64,000 bases of DNA from Krasilnikoviella flava (GCF_900167525.1 NZ_FUZQ01000008.1:1-64000); one strand, 5' to 3'; positions 24,737-33,401 are shown, counted from the stretch's first letter. Notes: a model not told the origin generated them from the letters alone. A program made the numbers and translations.

Positions 24737-26053
24737 ATGACCCCGGCCGCCCCGCCCCTGCGCCCCGAGCAGGCGTGGTTCACCGAGGCCCGCTTCGGCC
24801 TCTTCGTGCACTTCGGCCTCTACTCCGCCGCGGCCCGGCACGAGTGGGTGATGAGCAACGAGCGCATGACCGTCGAGCAGTACGCACGGTACGCCGAGGT
24901 GTTCGACCCGGACCTGTTCGACGCGCGCGCCCTCGTGCGCGCCGCCAAGGACGCCGGGATGAAGTACGTGGTGCTGACCACCAAGCACCACGACGGCTTC
25001 GCGCTGTGGGACTCCGCCGTCAGCGACTACAGCATCGCCCGCACCCGCGGCCGCGACCTCGTGGCGGAGCTCGCCGAGGCGGTGCGCGCGGAAGGGCTGC
25101 ACCTCGGCATGTACCACTCGCTGATCGACTGGCACCACCCGGACTTCACGGTGGACCACGTGCACCCGCGTCGCGACGACCCGGACGCGCACGCCCTCGA
25201 CGAGGGCCGGGACATGGCCCGCTACCGGGAGTACCTGCACGCCCAGGTGCGGGAGCTGCTCACGGGGTACGGGCCGGTGGACTACGTGTTCTTCGACTTC
25301 ACGTTCGCCGAGGACAAGGACGGCTGGCGGGGCAAGTACCCGGAGGACTGGGACGCCGAGGCCCTGCTCGCCATGGTCCGCGAGCTGCAGCCCCAGGCCG
25401 TGGTCAACGACCGGCTGGGCATCCCGGGCGACCTGGTGACGCCCGAGCAGTACCAGCCGGACGCGCCGATGCGCGACGAGGCGGGGGAGCTCGTCGTGTG
25501 GGAGGCCTGCCAGACCCTCAACGGCAGCTGGGGCTACGACCGCGACAACACGCAGTTCAAGGACCCGGACCTGCTGGTGCGCATGCTCGTCGACACGGTG
25601 TCGAAGGGCGGCAACCTGCTGCTCAACATCGGCCCCGACGGCCGGGGCGCGACCCCCGCACGCGACGCCGCCACGCTCGCCGCCCTCGGGGAGTGGACGC
25701 GGCTGCACGACCGGGCGATCACGGGCGCCGGCCCGGCCGACCCGGAGCTGGCCGCCGCCGTCGCGCCCGGCCTGCCGCCCGGCGTCGTGCTCACGCAGCG
25801 CGACGACCGCCTCTACCTGCACCTGTTCGCGTGGCCCTTCGGGCACGTGCACCTGCGCGGCCTGGCCGACCGGGTGCGGTACGCCCAGCTGCTGCACGAC
25901 GGCTCCGAGCTGCGCACCTCGGTCTCCGACCCCGACCAGAAGGCGTGGAACACCAACCCCGGCGGCCAGCCGCCCGGCACGGTCACGCTGCACCTGCCGA
26001 CGGTGCGCCCGGACGTCGCCGTCCCCGTGGTCGAGCTGTTCCTCACGCGATAG
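24737..26053 (+). CDS. GH29 alpha-L-fucosidase (second copy)
   Basis: 438 residues, cytoplasmic (no signal peptide). Catalytic barrel motifs are RFGLFVHFGLYSAAARHEWV, YVVLTTKHHDGFALWDS and the expected nucleophile D187 in VDYVFFDFTFAED, where the family's usual WFDG is replaced by FFDF. C-terminal beta domain from about 345. Start fixed by GAGGAG 8 bases before the ATG. It is divergent from the L-fucose pathway, so it likely supplies that pathway with fucose. It is distinct from the GH29 in the mannoside operon, so two fucoside linkages or carriers may be served. Confidence 0.9.
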   Translation: MTPAAPPLRPEQAWFTEARFGLFVHFGLYSAAARHEWVMSNERMTVEQYARYAEVFDPDLFDARALVRAAKDAGMKYVVLTTKHHDGFALWDSAVSDYSIARTRGRDLVAELAEAVRAEGLHLGMYHSLIDWHHPDFTVDHVHPRRDDPDAHALDEGRDMARYREYLHAQVRELLTGYGPVDYVFFDFTFAEDKDGWRGKYPEDWDAEALLAMVRELQPQAVVNDRLGIPGDLVTPEQYQPDAPMRDEAGELVVWEACQTLNGSWGYDRDNTQFKDPDLLVRMLVDTVSKGGNLLLNIGPDGRGATPARDAATLAALGEWTRLHDRAITGAGPADPELAAAVAPGLPPGVVLTQRDDRLYLHLFAWPFGHVHLRGLADRVRYAQLLHDGSELRTSVSDPDQKAWNTNPGGQPPGTVTLHLPTVRPDVAVPVVELFLTR

Positions 26054-26056
26054 GCA

Positions 26057-26097
26057 CGTGGGCGGCGGGTAGGCCCTGGGCCCACCCGCCGCCCACG
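26057..26097. terminator. Bidirectional terminator between GH29 and methyltransferase
   Basis: Perfect 14-bp stem (26057-26070 with 26084-26097), 13-base loop, in the gap between two convergent genes. No T-tract. Confidence 0.8.
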
Positions 26098-26105
26098 CGT
26101 CCCGG

Positions 26106-26852
26106 CTAGCGGGCGATCAGCGCGAACACACCCCACCCGAAGTGCATGCGCGCGCCGGCCGCGTACTGCTGCGGCTCGGTCGCCAGCAGGCGGCGGACCT
26201 CGTCGTGCAGCTCGTGCCCGGGGTGGGTGTCGGCCCAGCGGCGCATGGCCAGCCATTGCGGCGCCATATAGCGGTCCCAGGACTCCTCGGTCGCGCAGAC
26301 CATCTCCACCACGTCGTACCCCTGGGCGCCGAACGACGCCAGCAGGTCGGGCAGCGGCAGGTAGGCGTCCGCGGACTCCACGCCGCACGCGGCGAGGGCC
26401 TCCGGGGTGGCGGGGCTCGTGCGCCAGTACGGCTCGCCGACCAGCAGCATCCCGCCGGGCCGGACGCTCCGGCTCAGCAGGTCCAGGGTGCCGGGCACCC
26501 CGTCGCCGATCCAGGTGGCGCCCACGCACGCCGCCACGTCGACGGCCTCGTCGGCCACGTAGCCAGCGGCGTCGGCCTCGACGAAGCGCACGGCGTCGCT
26601 CGTGCCGAGCTCGTCGGCGCGCGCCCGTGCGGCCGCGACGAAGTCGGGGTTGAGGTCCACCCCCACCCCGGTGACGCCGTGGTCGCGTGCCCAGGTGGAC
26701 AGCATCTCGCCCGACCCGCAGGCCAGGTCGAGGAAGCGCGCGCCGGCGGGAAGGTCGAGCCTCTCCCCGAGGTCGCCGAGCTGTCGCTCGGTCAGCGGGT
26801 TGTGGATGCGGTGGCGGGACTCACGGATGGAGAAGAGACGAAGGTCGAACAC
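26106..26852 (-). CDS. SAM-dependent methyltransferase (class I)
   Basis: 248 residues with a Rossmann-fold methyltransferase domain: motif I FLDLACGSGEMLSTW, acidic VGVDLNPDF, VRFVEADAAGYV and a VRPGGMLLVGEPYW motif. The C-terminal part (WDRYMAPQWLAMRRWADTHP) resembles small-molecule methyltransferases, but no substrate can be inferred. GTG start with AAGGAG 7 bases upstream. It stands alone, convergent with GH29 and divergent from the ThDP enzyme. Confidence 0.85.
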   Translation of the reverse strand: MFDLRLFSIRESRHRIHNPLTERQLGDLGERLDLPAGARFLDLACGSGEMLSTWARDHGVTGVGVDLNPDFVAAARARADELGTSDAVRFVEADAAGYVADEAVDVAACVGATWIGDGVPGTLDLLSRSVRPGGMLLVGEPYWRTSPATPEALAACGVESADAYLPLPDLLASFGAQGYDVVEMVCATEESWDRYMAPQWLAMRRWADTHPGHELHDEVRRLLATEPQQYAAGARMHFGWGVFALIAR

Positions 26853-27050
26853 GGTGATGCTCCTTGCAGAGGTTCCGGTGGGTGGTCGTGTGGGAGCGGG
26901 CAGGGCCGCTCACCGGCACCGGGACGGTCATCGAGCATCACGTCTTTCTGCGGTCGTCCGCTCGCCGACGGCGAGCGGGGCTCAGGGCGAGCCTCCCTCG
27001 AGGCTAGGTACCCGACGCACCGGAGGCCACGGCATTTCCGCGGCCGCCGC

Positions 27051-27056
27051 TATACT
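27051..27056 (+). promoter_or_regulatory. -10 box TATACT upstream of the ThDP enzyme
   Basis: Near-consensus -10 hexamer in a very GC-rich setting. No clear -35 box at 16-18 bases, so an activator or extended contacts may be needed. Confidence 0.5.
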
Positions 27057-27116
27057 CGCCGCGTCGAGGCGGACATGCGCCGCCTGCGCTCGAAAAAGGG
27101 GCGCGCGGCGGACCTT

Positions 27117-27134
27117 CCGGTCACAGGTGACCGG
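27117..27134. promoter_or_regulatory. Palindromic operator in the ThDP gene leader
   Basis: CCGGTCAC-AG-GTGACCGG, perfect 8-bp arms with a 2-base centre, 66 bases before the start codon and downstream of the predicted promoter, the position of a repressor roadblock site. The regulator is unknown; no regulator gene adjoins it. Confidence 0.5.
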
Positions 27135-27199
27135 TGCCGGGGCCCGCACGGGACACATACGGACCGCACCACATCCGTCACTGTTCCCTGGAGGCCCTC

Positions 27200-28864
27200 G
27201 TGCCCACCGTGTCCGCGCACGTCGCCCGCACTCTCGCCCTGCACGTCGACCACGTCTTCGGCGTGATGGGCAACGGCAACGCCTGGTTCCTCGACGACGT
27301 CGAGCGCACGACGTCCGCCCGGTTCACCGCCGTCCGGCACGAGGCCGGGGGTGTCGTCGCGGCGGACGCGTACTTCCGGGCGTCCGGCCGCATCGCCGCC
27401 GCGACCGTCACCTACGGCGCCGGCTTCACGAACACCCTCACCGCGCTGGCCGAGGCCGCGCAGGCCCGCGTGCCGCTGGTGCTGCTCGCCGGCGACGAGC
27501 CGACGTCGGGCCCGCGGCCCTGGGACGTCGACCAGATCGCCCTGGCCGCGGCCGTCGGCGCGCGCACGTATACCGTCGGCCGCGCGGACGCCGCCGCGAC
27601 CACCGTCATCGCGGTCGAGCACTCGCTCACCTACCGCGTGCCCGTCGTGCTGGCCATCCCCTACGACGTCGCCGCGCTCGAGGCCGGCCCCGTCCCCGCG
27701 GCCCCCGAGCCCGCCCTGCCCGGCCCCCTCGCCCCCGCCGGCCCGTTCGACGCCGCCGCGCTCGCCGACCTCGCGCGCACCCTCGCCGGTGCTGAGCGGC
27801 CGCTGCTGCTCGCGGGCCGCGGCGCCTGGCTCGCCGGAGCCGGCGCCGCGCTGGGCGCGCTCGCGGAGACGACCGGCGCGCTCACGGCGACGACGGCACT
27901 CGGCCGCGGCGTGTTCCCCGACGACCGGTACGACCTCGGCGTCGCGGGCGGGTTCGGCGCCGAGGGCGCCATGGCTCTGGTGCGCGAGGCGGACGTCGCC
28001 GTCGTGCTCGGCGCGTCGCTCAACCAGTTCACGATGCGCTTCGGCGACCTCTTCTCCCCCGGCACCCGCGTCGTGCAGGTCGACGTCGCGCCCGCCGCGA
28101 CGCACCGCCACGTCGGCGGCTTCGTGCGCGGCGACGCCGCGCTGGTGGCCCGCGACCTCGTGGACGAGCTGCGCGCGCTCGACGCCGCGCCGTCCGGGTG
28201 GCGCGAGTCCGTCGACGTCCTGACGGCCCGCGCATACGACGCCGGGCCCGCCGACGGCCTCGCCGCGGACGGGCGCCTCGACCCGCGCGCCGTCGCGCAC
28301 CGGATCGGCGCGCTGCTGCCCGCCGACCGCGTGGTCGTCTCCGACGGCGGCCACTTCATCGGCTGGGCCAACATGTACTGGCCGGTGGCCTCCCCCGACC
28401 GGATGATGATGGTCGGCACCGCTTTCCAGTCCATCGGCCTCGGCTTCCCCAGCGTCGCGGGCGCCGCCGCGGCCCTGCCCGACGCGACGGTCGTGCTGAC
28501 CACCGGCGACGGCGGCGGGCTCATGGCCCTGGCCGACCTCGAGACCGCCGTGCGCACCGCCGCAGGGCGCGGCGTCGGCGTGGTGTGGAACGACGCCGTC
28601 TACGGCGCCGAGGTGCACGTCTACGGGCGGCAGGGCCTCGCCGAGGAGCCCATGCGCATCCCCGAGACCGACTTCGCCGCGCTCGCCGCCGCCGTCGGCG
28701 CAGAGGGGGTCGTCGTGCGGTCGCTCGCCGACCTCGACCGGCTCGCGTCGTGGGCCGCCGAGCCCGCGGGCGAACGACCGTTCCTCATGCTCGACTGCCG
28801 CGTGTCGCCCACCGTCGTCGCGCCCTACCAGGAAGAGATCCTGCGGGTGAACCGCACACGATAG
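27200..28864 (+). CDS. Thiamine-diphosphate-dependent enzyme (acetolactate synthase-like)
   Basis: 554 residues with the three-domain ThDP layout: N-terminal PYR domain with the activating glutamate in AVRHEAGGVVAADAY, a central dehydrogenase-like domain, and a C-terminal PP domain with GDGGGLMALADLETAV leading to WNDAVYGAE as the Mg-ThDP motif. Family members include acetolactate synthases, benzoylformate/indolepyruvate decarboxylases and oxalyl-CoA decarboxylases. Nothing nearby fixes the reaction. No regulatory subunit gene adjoins it, so a catabolic or decarboxylase role is at least as likely as branched-chain synthesis. GTG start chosen because TGGAGG lies 5 bases upstream. Confidence 0.8.
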   Translation: MPTVSAHVARTLALHVDHVFGVMGNGNAWFLDDVERTTSARFTAVRHEAGGVVAADAYFRASGRIAAATVTYGAGFTNTLTALAEAAQARVPLVLLAGDEPTSGPRPWDVDQIALAAAVGARTYTVGRADAAATTVIAVEHSLTYRVPVVLAIPYDVAALEAGPVPAAPEPALPGPLAPAGPFDAAALADLARTLAGAERPLLLAGRGAWLAGAGAALGALAETTGALTATTALGRGVFPDDRYDLGVAGGFGAEGAMALVREADVAVVLGASLNQFTMRFGDLFSPGTRVVQVDVAPAATHRHVGGFVRGDAALVARDLVDELRALDAAPSGWRESVDVLTARAYDAGPADGLAADGRLDPRAVAHRIGALLPADRVVVSDGGHFIGWANMYWPVASPDRMMMVGTAFQSIGLGFPSVAGAAAALPDATVVLTTGDGGGLMALADLETAVRTAAGRGVGVVWNDAVYGAEVHVYGRQGLAEEPMRIPETDFAALAAAVGAEGVVVRSLADLDRLASWAAEPAGERPFLMLDCRVSPTVVAPYQEEILRVNRTR

Positions 28865-28871
28865 GCGGAGC

Positions 28872-29747
28872 TCATTGCAGGCCGAAGCCTCCGTCGGAGT
28901 TGATCACCTGGCCCACGACCCACGACCCGGCCGGGCTGACGAGCCACCCGATGAGGCGCGCCGGGTCGGCCGGCTCCCCCCAGCGCCCGAAGGGCAGCGC
29001 CGCGCGGACCTGGTCGAGCTCCTCGAGCGAGCGGTCGGTCGACTCCGGGTTCAGGTACCCCGTGTTCACCGGGCCCGGGTTGATCGTGTTGAGCACGATC
29101 CCGCGGTCGAGCAGCTCGGCGGCGACGGTCGCGGTCACTCCGGCGAGCGCTGCCTTCGACGTGGCGTAGGCGACCTCGCCGCGCATGGGACCGCCCTGCT
29201 GTCCCGACGTCATCCACACGACCTTCGGCGCCGTGGCGGGATCGGCTGCCGCCCGACGCTCGACGCGGTCCCCTGGCCGGGCGGGCGCGGCGTCATCGGC
29301 GACGAACTGGCGGGCGAACCGGCGCGTCAGCAGCAGCGTCGAGCGCGTGTTGGTGGCCCAGAACGCGTCCAGGGCCTCGGGCGTCATGTCGACGATGGAG
29401 CCGTCGCCGCCGCTGCGCGCGTGGTTGCACACCAGCACGTCGAGCCGTCCGGTGAGTGCCAGGGCCTCGTCGAACAGGCCGTCGACCTGTGCAGGGTCGC
29501 GCAGGTCGGCGCCGCCGGACCCGGTGCGGGCACCTTCGTGCGCGGCCGACCGGACGCTGTCGTGCACGGCGTCCAGGTCGTCGGCACCCCACGGCCGCCC
29601 GACGTCGTGCGGCGCGTAGTGGTGGGTGAAGACGCTGGCGCCGAGCCGAGCCAGCTCGCAGGCCACGGCATGGCCGATCCCCTGCCGCCGGGACACCCCG
29701 GTGACGAGAGCGGTCCGGCCGGTCAGCGGGGCGTCGTCGAGGCGCAT
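28872..29747 (-). CDS. Short-chain dehydrogenase/reductase (FabG-like)
   Basis: 291 residues. N-terminal nucleotide site TGVSRRQGIGHAVACELARL, DVLVCNHARSGGDGS in the NNAG position, and the catalytic serine and YATSK in MTSGQQGGPMRGEVAYATSK. C-terminal SWVVGQVINSDGGFG is typical of NAD(P)-dependent SDRs. An insert near residues 145-170 (ARPGDRVERRAAADPATAPK) is longer than usual. Substrate unknown. It is convergent with the ThDP enzyme with only 7 bases between stop codons. TAGGTT 6 bases before the ATG suggests leaderless expression. Confidence 0.85.
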   Translation of the reverse strand: MRLDDAPLTGRTALVTGVSRRQGIGHAVACELARLGASVFTHHYAPHDVGRPWGADDLDAVHDSVRSAAHEGARTGSGGADLRDPAQVDGLFDEALALTGRLDVLVCNHARSGGDGSIVDMTPEALDAFWATNTRSTLLLTRRFARQFVADDAAPARPGDRVERRAAADPATAPKVVWMTSGQQGGPMRGEVAYATSKAALAGVTATVAAELLDRGIVLNTINPGPVNTGYLNPESTDRSLEELDQVRAALPFGRWGEPADPARLIGWLVSPAGSWVVGQVINSDGGFGLQ

Positions 29748-29753
29748 GCCCCG

Positions 29754-29759
29754 AACCTA
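29754..29759 (-). promoter_or_regulatory. -10 box (TAGGTT) of a probable leaderless promoter
   Basis: Minus-strand TAGGTT, then CGGGGC and the ATG of the SDR gene. No Shine-Dalgarno sequence is present, matching the leaderless arrangement seen at 1061 and 49675. Confidence 0.4.
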
Positions 29760-29841
29760 GGCGCCACGGGTCCGGTCGTTCCAGCCGAATCCCTCGAGAC
29801 GACGACGGCACGTGCGAGGCGGTGATCCGACGAGCGTGTCC

Positions 29842-30408
29842 TCAGCCCACGCCGGGCGGTCCGTCGAGCACGGTGGGCGCGTACTCCAGCAGGGTGAGGC
29901 GTCCGTCGAGCGTCCGGTGGTCGAGGAGCTCCAGGCGGACGTCGGGCCAGCCGTCGTACAGACGGTCGCCGCCGGTGGCGCCGTTGACGACGGGGAACAC
30001 GACCACGCGCACGCGGTCGACCAGGCCGGCCCGCAGGAGCGAGCGGCACAGGCTCGGGCTGCCGATCGTGCGCAGGGGGACGTCGCCGGCCTTCATCGCG
30101 CGCACGGCCTCGACGGCGTCTCCCGCGACCAGGGTGGTGTTCGCCCACTCCAGCGGCTCCGTGAGGGTGCGGGAGAACACGACCTTGGGGCGGGCGGTGA
30201 CCTCCGCCATCCCCTCCTCGCCGGTCTCGGCGAAGCCGGCGAAGAGCCGGTAGGTCGTGGCGCCCAGCAGCGTCGTGTACTCCTGTCGCCCGTCCTCCTC
30301 GAGGAACGCGAAGTAGTCCGGGCCGCCCATCCCCCACAGGCCGGGCCACCCCTCGGCCGAGCCGAATCCGTCGAGCGAGGTGATGTAGTCGATCGTCAGC
30401 TGCGCCAT
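29842..30408 (-). CDS. Dihydrofolate reductase/RibD C-terminal-like protein
   Basis: 188 residues of the RibD_C/DHFR-like superfamily (YwjB/YyaP type): QLTIDYITSLDGFGSAEGWP at the N-terminus, TTLLGATTYRLFAGF, VFSRTLTEPLEWANTTLVAG, and IGSPSLCRSLLRAGLVDRVR followed by VVVFPVVNGATGGDRLYDG. It binds a dinucleotide and likely reduces a pteridine- or pyrimidine-like substrate, but most members have no known function. AAGGGA is 6 bases from the ATG. Eleven bases after it begins the end of the GNAT gene on the same strand, so they are probably co-transcribed. Confidence 0.85.
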   Translation of the reverse strand: MAQLTIDYITSLDGFGSAEGWPGLWGMGGPDYFAFLEEDGRQEYTTLLGATTYRLFAGFAETGEEGMAEVTARPKVVFSRTLTEPLEWANTTLVAGDAVEAVRAMKAGDVPLRTIGSPSLCRSLLRAGLVDRVRVVVFPVVNGATGGDRLYDGWPDVRLELLDHRTLDGRLTLLEYAPTVLDGPPGVG

Positions 30409-30419
30409 CGCAGATCCCT

Positions 30420-30953
30420 TCAGGGCCGCTCGTCGCTCCCGGTCGCGATCCAGTATCGCCGCTTGGTCTCGTCCCCGCGCGTGCGCACGTCCTCCAGCAC
30501 GCCCCCGCACGCCTCGATCACGGCCGCCGAGCCCGCGTTGTCGCCGTCGCAGGTGACGAGCACCTGCTCGACCCCACCCGCGGCGAGAAGGGCGACCGAC
30601 TGTCGCAGCATCTCCGTCGCGTACCCACGACGACGGTGCTCGGGCGCGACGGCGTAGCCCACATGGCCGCCGATCTCGTGCAGGTACGCGTTGAGCTCGT
30701 GCCGCACGGAGACGCGGCCCACGGGGACGCCGTCCACGTCGGCGACGAGGAAGTCGCAGCGGACGCGGTCCGGGGGCAGGTCGACGCCGAGCGACTCCCG
30801 ACGCACCGCCGCGAGCACCTGGTCCCACGTCCCGTCGTGCTGCAGGAGCGCGAAGCCGTCCTCCGCGAGCTGGTCGTGCATGCGGAGCAGCGCGGTCTCG
30901 TCGTGCGAGCGCGGCGGTCGGAGCGTCAGCGGCATCGGACGATGATCGCCCAT
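30420..30953 (-). CDS. GNAT family N-acetyltransferase
   Basis: About 177 residues. The acetyl-CoA-binding signature is GYAVAPEHRRRGYATEML, preceded by the beta4 strand and followed by VLVTCDGDNAGSAAVIEACG and GGVLEDVRTRGDETKRRYW, the pattern of GCN5-type transferases acting on small molecules or protein ends. Start uncertain: the ATG at 30953 has GGAGG 11 bases upstream; a GTG at 30980 overlaps the previous stop (GTGA) and would add nine residues; ATG at 30935 is also possible. Substrate unknown. Confidence 0.85.
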   Translation of the reverse strand: MGDHRPMPLTLRPPRSHDETALLRMHDQLAEDGFALLQHDGTWDQVLAAVRRESLGVDLPPDRVRCDFLVADVDGVPVGRVSVRHELNAYLHEIGGHVGYAVAPEHRRRGYATEMLRQSVALLAAGGVEQVLVTCDGDNAGSAAVIEACGGVLEDVRTRGDETKRRYWIATGSDERP

Positions 30954-30976
30954 CGCACGCTCGGCCTCCAGGACAT

Positions 30977-31387
30977 TCACGCCGTGCCGTCCGGCTCCGG
31001 CACCACCTCGTCGTCCCGGTGCGCGCCGTAGAGCTCCGACTGGCGACGCACCAGCTCCCGCATCGGGACGTCCCGCCCCACCCCGTAGACCGTGCCCGGG
31101 AAGTCGAGCTCACGCTGCACGGCCCCGATCTCGTCGTGGCGGTCGGGCGGCAGGATCTGTGTCGCGACGAACGCCTCGTCCTCGACCGTGCTGCCGTTCA
31201 CGTGGGCATGCGGGCCCACCATCACGGCGGCGCCGATCCGCGTGTCGTGGCCGCTGCGGCCACGCACGAGCGCCTGCTCCATGACGACGGAGTCCTGCCC
31301 CACGACGACGACGCCGTCCTCCGCCGTCAGGACGGCGCCGTGCAGGATCCGGGCTCCTGCCGCGACGTGCACGTCGCCGACGACCAC
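30977..31387 (-). pseudogene. Left-handed beta-helix protein (gamma-carbonic anhydrase-like), missing its start
   Basis: 136 residues of hexapeptide-repeat beta-helix followed by the C-terminal helix usual in gamma-class carbonic anhydrase-like proteins. The conserved N-terminal turn is still encoded in frame upstream of the first possible start (RPHPTAYVAPTAVVVGDVH, 31388-31423), but there is no ATG, GTG or TTG before an in-frame TAG, which lies immediately beside the stop of the monooxygenase gene. Thus the true start of the ancestral gene is gone. The metal site also looks changed: GPHAHVNG in place of the usual GHGAVLHG, losing one histidine. Either a truncated pseudogene or a shortened protein starting with GTG at 31387. 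Confidence 0.6.
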
Positions 31388-31428
31388 CGCCGTCGGCGCG
31401 ACGTACGCGGTCGGGTGCGGACGCTATC

Positions 31429-33318
31429 TCAGCCTGCGAAAACCCCCGCGAAGAACTCGGCCAGCTCGTCGGTGGCGTCCAGCGGCAGCACGTGCGCCAC
31501 GTACTGGTCGGGGCGCACCACCACGACCACCCCGTCGCGGGACAGCTCGCGCTCGGCGAAGATGTCGTCCGCGTTCCAGACCGTCGGGCCGGCCGCGTAC
31601 ACCTTCTCCCAGTCGGTAAGGCCGAGCGGGCCGGTCCGCGGCTTGAACACCTCGGGGACGTGGGCGAGGTCGACGTCCTGGAAGGCCTGCTGGTAGACGA
31701 CCTTCACGTCGAGGACGGCGTCGATGTCGGCGCCTGCCGGCGTGCACCGCGCCAGGGGCGAGGCGGGTGACGCGAGCCAGTCCGCCCAGGCGTCGAGCAG
31801 CGAACCCTCGCCCGGCGCGGCCGCGTCGGCGAACGCGTAGACCCGCCAGCGGCCGTCGGCCTTGGCGTGGTGGCCGAGGTGCACGGCGTTGCCGTCGCAC
31901 ACGCGCGTCACCTGCGCCGACTTGAACCGCTTGCCGACCGGGAACCCGGTGGCGAGCTCCTGCCGCGCGCTGCCGCCGACGATCGCCGACGGCCCGTACC
32001 GGGTCATGAACCCGGAGGGGAACTCCGACGTCGCGAGGTAGTAGTCGGCCAGCTCCTGCGGGTCCGAGATCTCCTCGGGCTTGCGGGCCATGAGGCTCGA
32101 CCACTCCCGGTCGAAGTCGATGAGCTGCTGCGCCACGGGCTGCCGCTCGGCCGAGTAGGTGGCCAGGAGGCTCTCGGGGCTGAGCCCGGTCAGCACGGAA
32201 CCGAGCTTCCAGCCCAGGTTGAACCCGTCCTGCATCGACACGTTCATCCCCTGCCCGGCCTTCGCGCTGTGGGTGTGGCAGGCGTCGCCGGTGAGGAAGA
32301 CGCGCGGGGTGCGGTGCTCCTCGCCGTCGGGCACGTCGTCGAACTTGTCGGTCACGCGGTGACCGACCTCGTACACGCTGTGCCAGGCCACCTCCTTCAC
32401 GTCGAGCGTGTAGGGCGTGATGATCTCGTTGGCCCGGCGGACGATCTCCTCGATCGGCGTCTTGCGGACCCGGTGGTGGTCGTCCGCGGCGACCTCGCCG
32501 AGGTCCACGTACACGCGACAGAGGTACCCGCCCTCGCGCGGGATGAGCAGGATGTTCCCGGCCTCCGAGTTGATGGCGCACTTGGTGCGCCAGTCGGGGA
32601 AGTCGGTGTTGACCAGCACGTCCATGACGCCCCAGGCGTGCGCCGCGAGCTCGCCGACGTGCTTGCGGCCGATCGCCTCGCGCACGGCGCTGCGGGCACC
32701 GTCGCACCCGGCGACGTACTTGGCCCGCACGGTGCGCTCCTCGCCGGCGCGGTCGCCCGCGACGTGGCGCACGCGCACCTCGACGGGGTGCTCGTCGCCG
32801 TCGTGCACCGTGAGGCCGAGGAACTCGACGCCGTAGTCCGGCACGACGCGGCCGGGCCCGTGCGCGGCGGCCTCGGCGAAGTAGTCGAGCACGCGCGCCT
32901 GGTTGACGATGAGGTGCGGGAACTCGCTGATCTTGAGGCCGTAGTCCTCGGTGCGCGTCGTGCGAACGATGTTCTCGGGGTTCTCCGGGTCGGGGCCCCA
33001 GAAGTTCATCCAGCCGATGTTGTACGCCTCGGCCACGATGCGTTCCGCGAACCCGAACGCCTGGAAGGTCTCGACGCTGCGCGGCTGGATGCCGTCGGCC
33101 TGGCCGAGCACGAGGCGCCCCTCGCGGCGCTCGATGACCCGCGTCGTGACGTCCGGGTACTGCGACATCTGCGCGGCCAGCAGCATGCCCGCCGGACCGG
33201 ACCCCACGACGAGGACGTCGACGACGTCGGGCAGCTCGTCGGGCCGGTTCACGCCGGTGCCGGCGGGCGGCAGCACCCGCGGGTCGCCGGAGACGTAACC
33301 GTGGTGGTGGAACTGCAC
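31429..33318 (-). CDS. FAD-dependent aromatic monooxygenase (MobA/phenol hydroxylase-like)
   Basis: 629 residues, the size of the flavoprotein hydroxylases with a C-terminal thioredoxin-like domain (phenol 2-monooxygenase, 3-hydroxybenzoate 4-monooxygenase). FAD motifs are VLVVGSGPAGMLLAAQMSQ at residue about 35, CDGARSAVREAIG in the DG position, and RVFLTGDACHTHSAKAGQGM with NVSMQDGFNLGWKL for the flavin. The C-terminal domain runs from about residue 460. It should hydroxylate a phenolic acid ortho to its hydroxyl using NAD(P)H and oxygen. It is divergent from an IclR regulator. It could feed a catechol-type acid into the Hpa-type ring-cleavage operon at 36.8-44.9 kb, but that link is inferred. 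Confidence 0.85.
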   Translation of the reverse strand: MQFHHHGYVSGDPRVLPPAGTGVNRPDELPDVVDVLVVGSGPAGMLLAAQMSQYPDVTTRVIERREGRLVLGQADGIQPRSVETFQAFGFAERIVAEAYNIGWMNFWGPDPENPENIVRTTRTEDYGLKISEFPHLIVNQARVLDYFAEAAAHGPGRVVPDYGVEFLGLTVHDGDEHPVEVRVRHVAGDRAGEERTVRAKYVAGCDGARSAVREAIGRKHVGELAAHAWGVMDVLVNTDFPDWRTKCAINSEAGNILLIPREGGYLCRVYVDLGEVAADDHHRVRKTPIEEIVRRANEIITPYTLDVKEVAWHSVYEVGHRVTDKFDDVPDGEEHRTPRVFLTGDACHTHSAKAGQGMNVSMQDGFNLGWKLGSVLTGLSPESLLATYSAERQPVAQQLIDFDREWSSLMARKPEEISDPQELADYYLATSEFPSGFMTRYGPSAIVGGSARQELATGFPVGKRFKSAQVTRVCDGNAVHLGHHAKADGRWRVYAFADAAAPGEGSLLDAWADWLASPASPLARCTPAGADIDAVLDVKVVYQQAFQDVDLAHVPEVFKPRTGPLGLTDWEKVYAAGPTVWNADDIFAERELSRDGVVVVVRPDQYVAHVLPLDATDELAEFFAGVFAG

Positions 33319-33401
33319 GAGCTCTCCTCATCGTCGTCGATGCGCTCCCGACGGCCGTGTCGGGACCTCGCCTGCCCGGTGTTGCCTCCGGAGCCAGGAG
33401 C

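Larger units (their letters stand above)
26853..27199. promoter_or_regulatory. 347-base divergent intergenic region with hairpins and a promoter
   Basis: Between the methyltransferase and the ThDP enzyme. It contains a perfect 9-bp hairpin with a 3-base loop (26958-26978, arms CCGCTCGCC/GGCGAGCGG), a second hairpin AGCCTC-CCTC-GAGGCT (26990-27005), a -10 box TATACT (27051-27056) and the palindrome at 27117-27134. The expected transcript for the ThDP gene has a leader of about 135 bases. It lacks recognisable TPP-riboswitch core motifs. Confidence 0.45.

Noticed and set aside
27057-27199. Possible TPP riboswitch before the ThDP enzyme
   Set aside because: No CUGAGA or the second conserved thi-box core in the leader; the palindrome there is better explained as a DNA operator.
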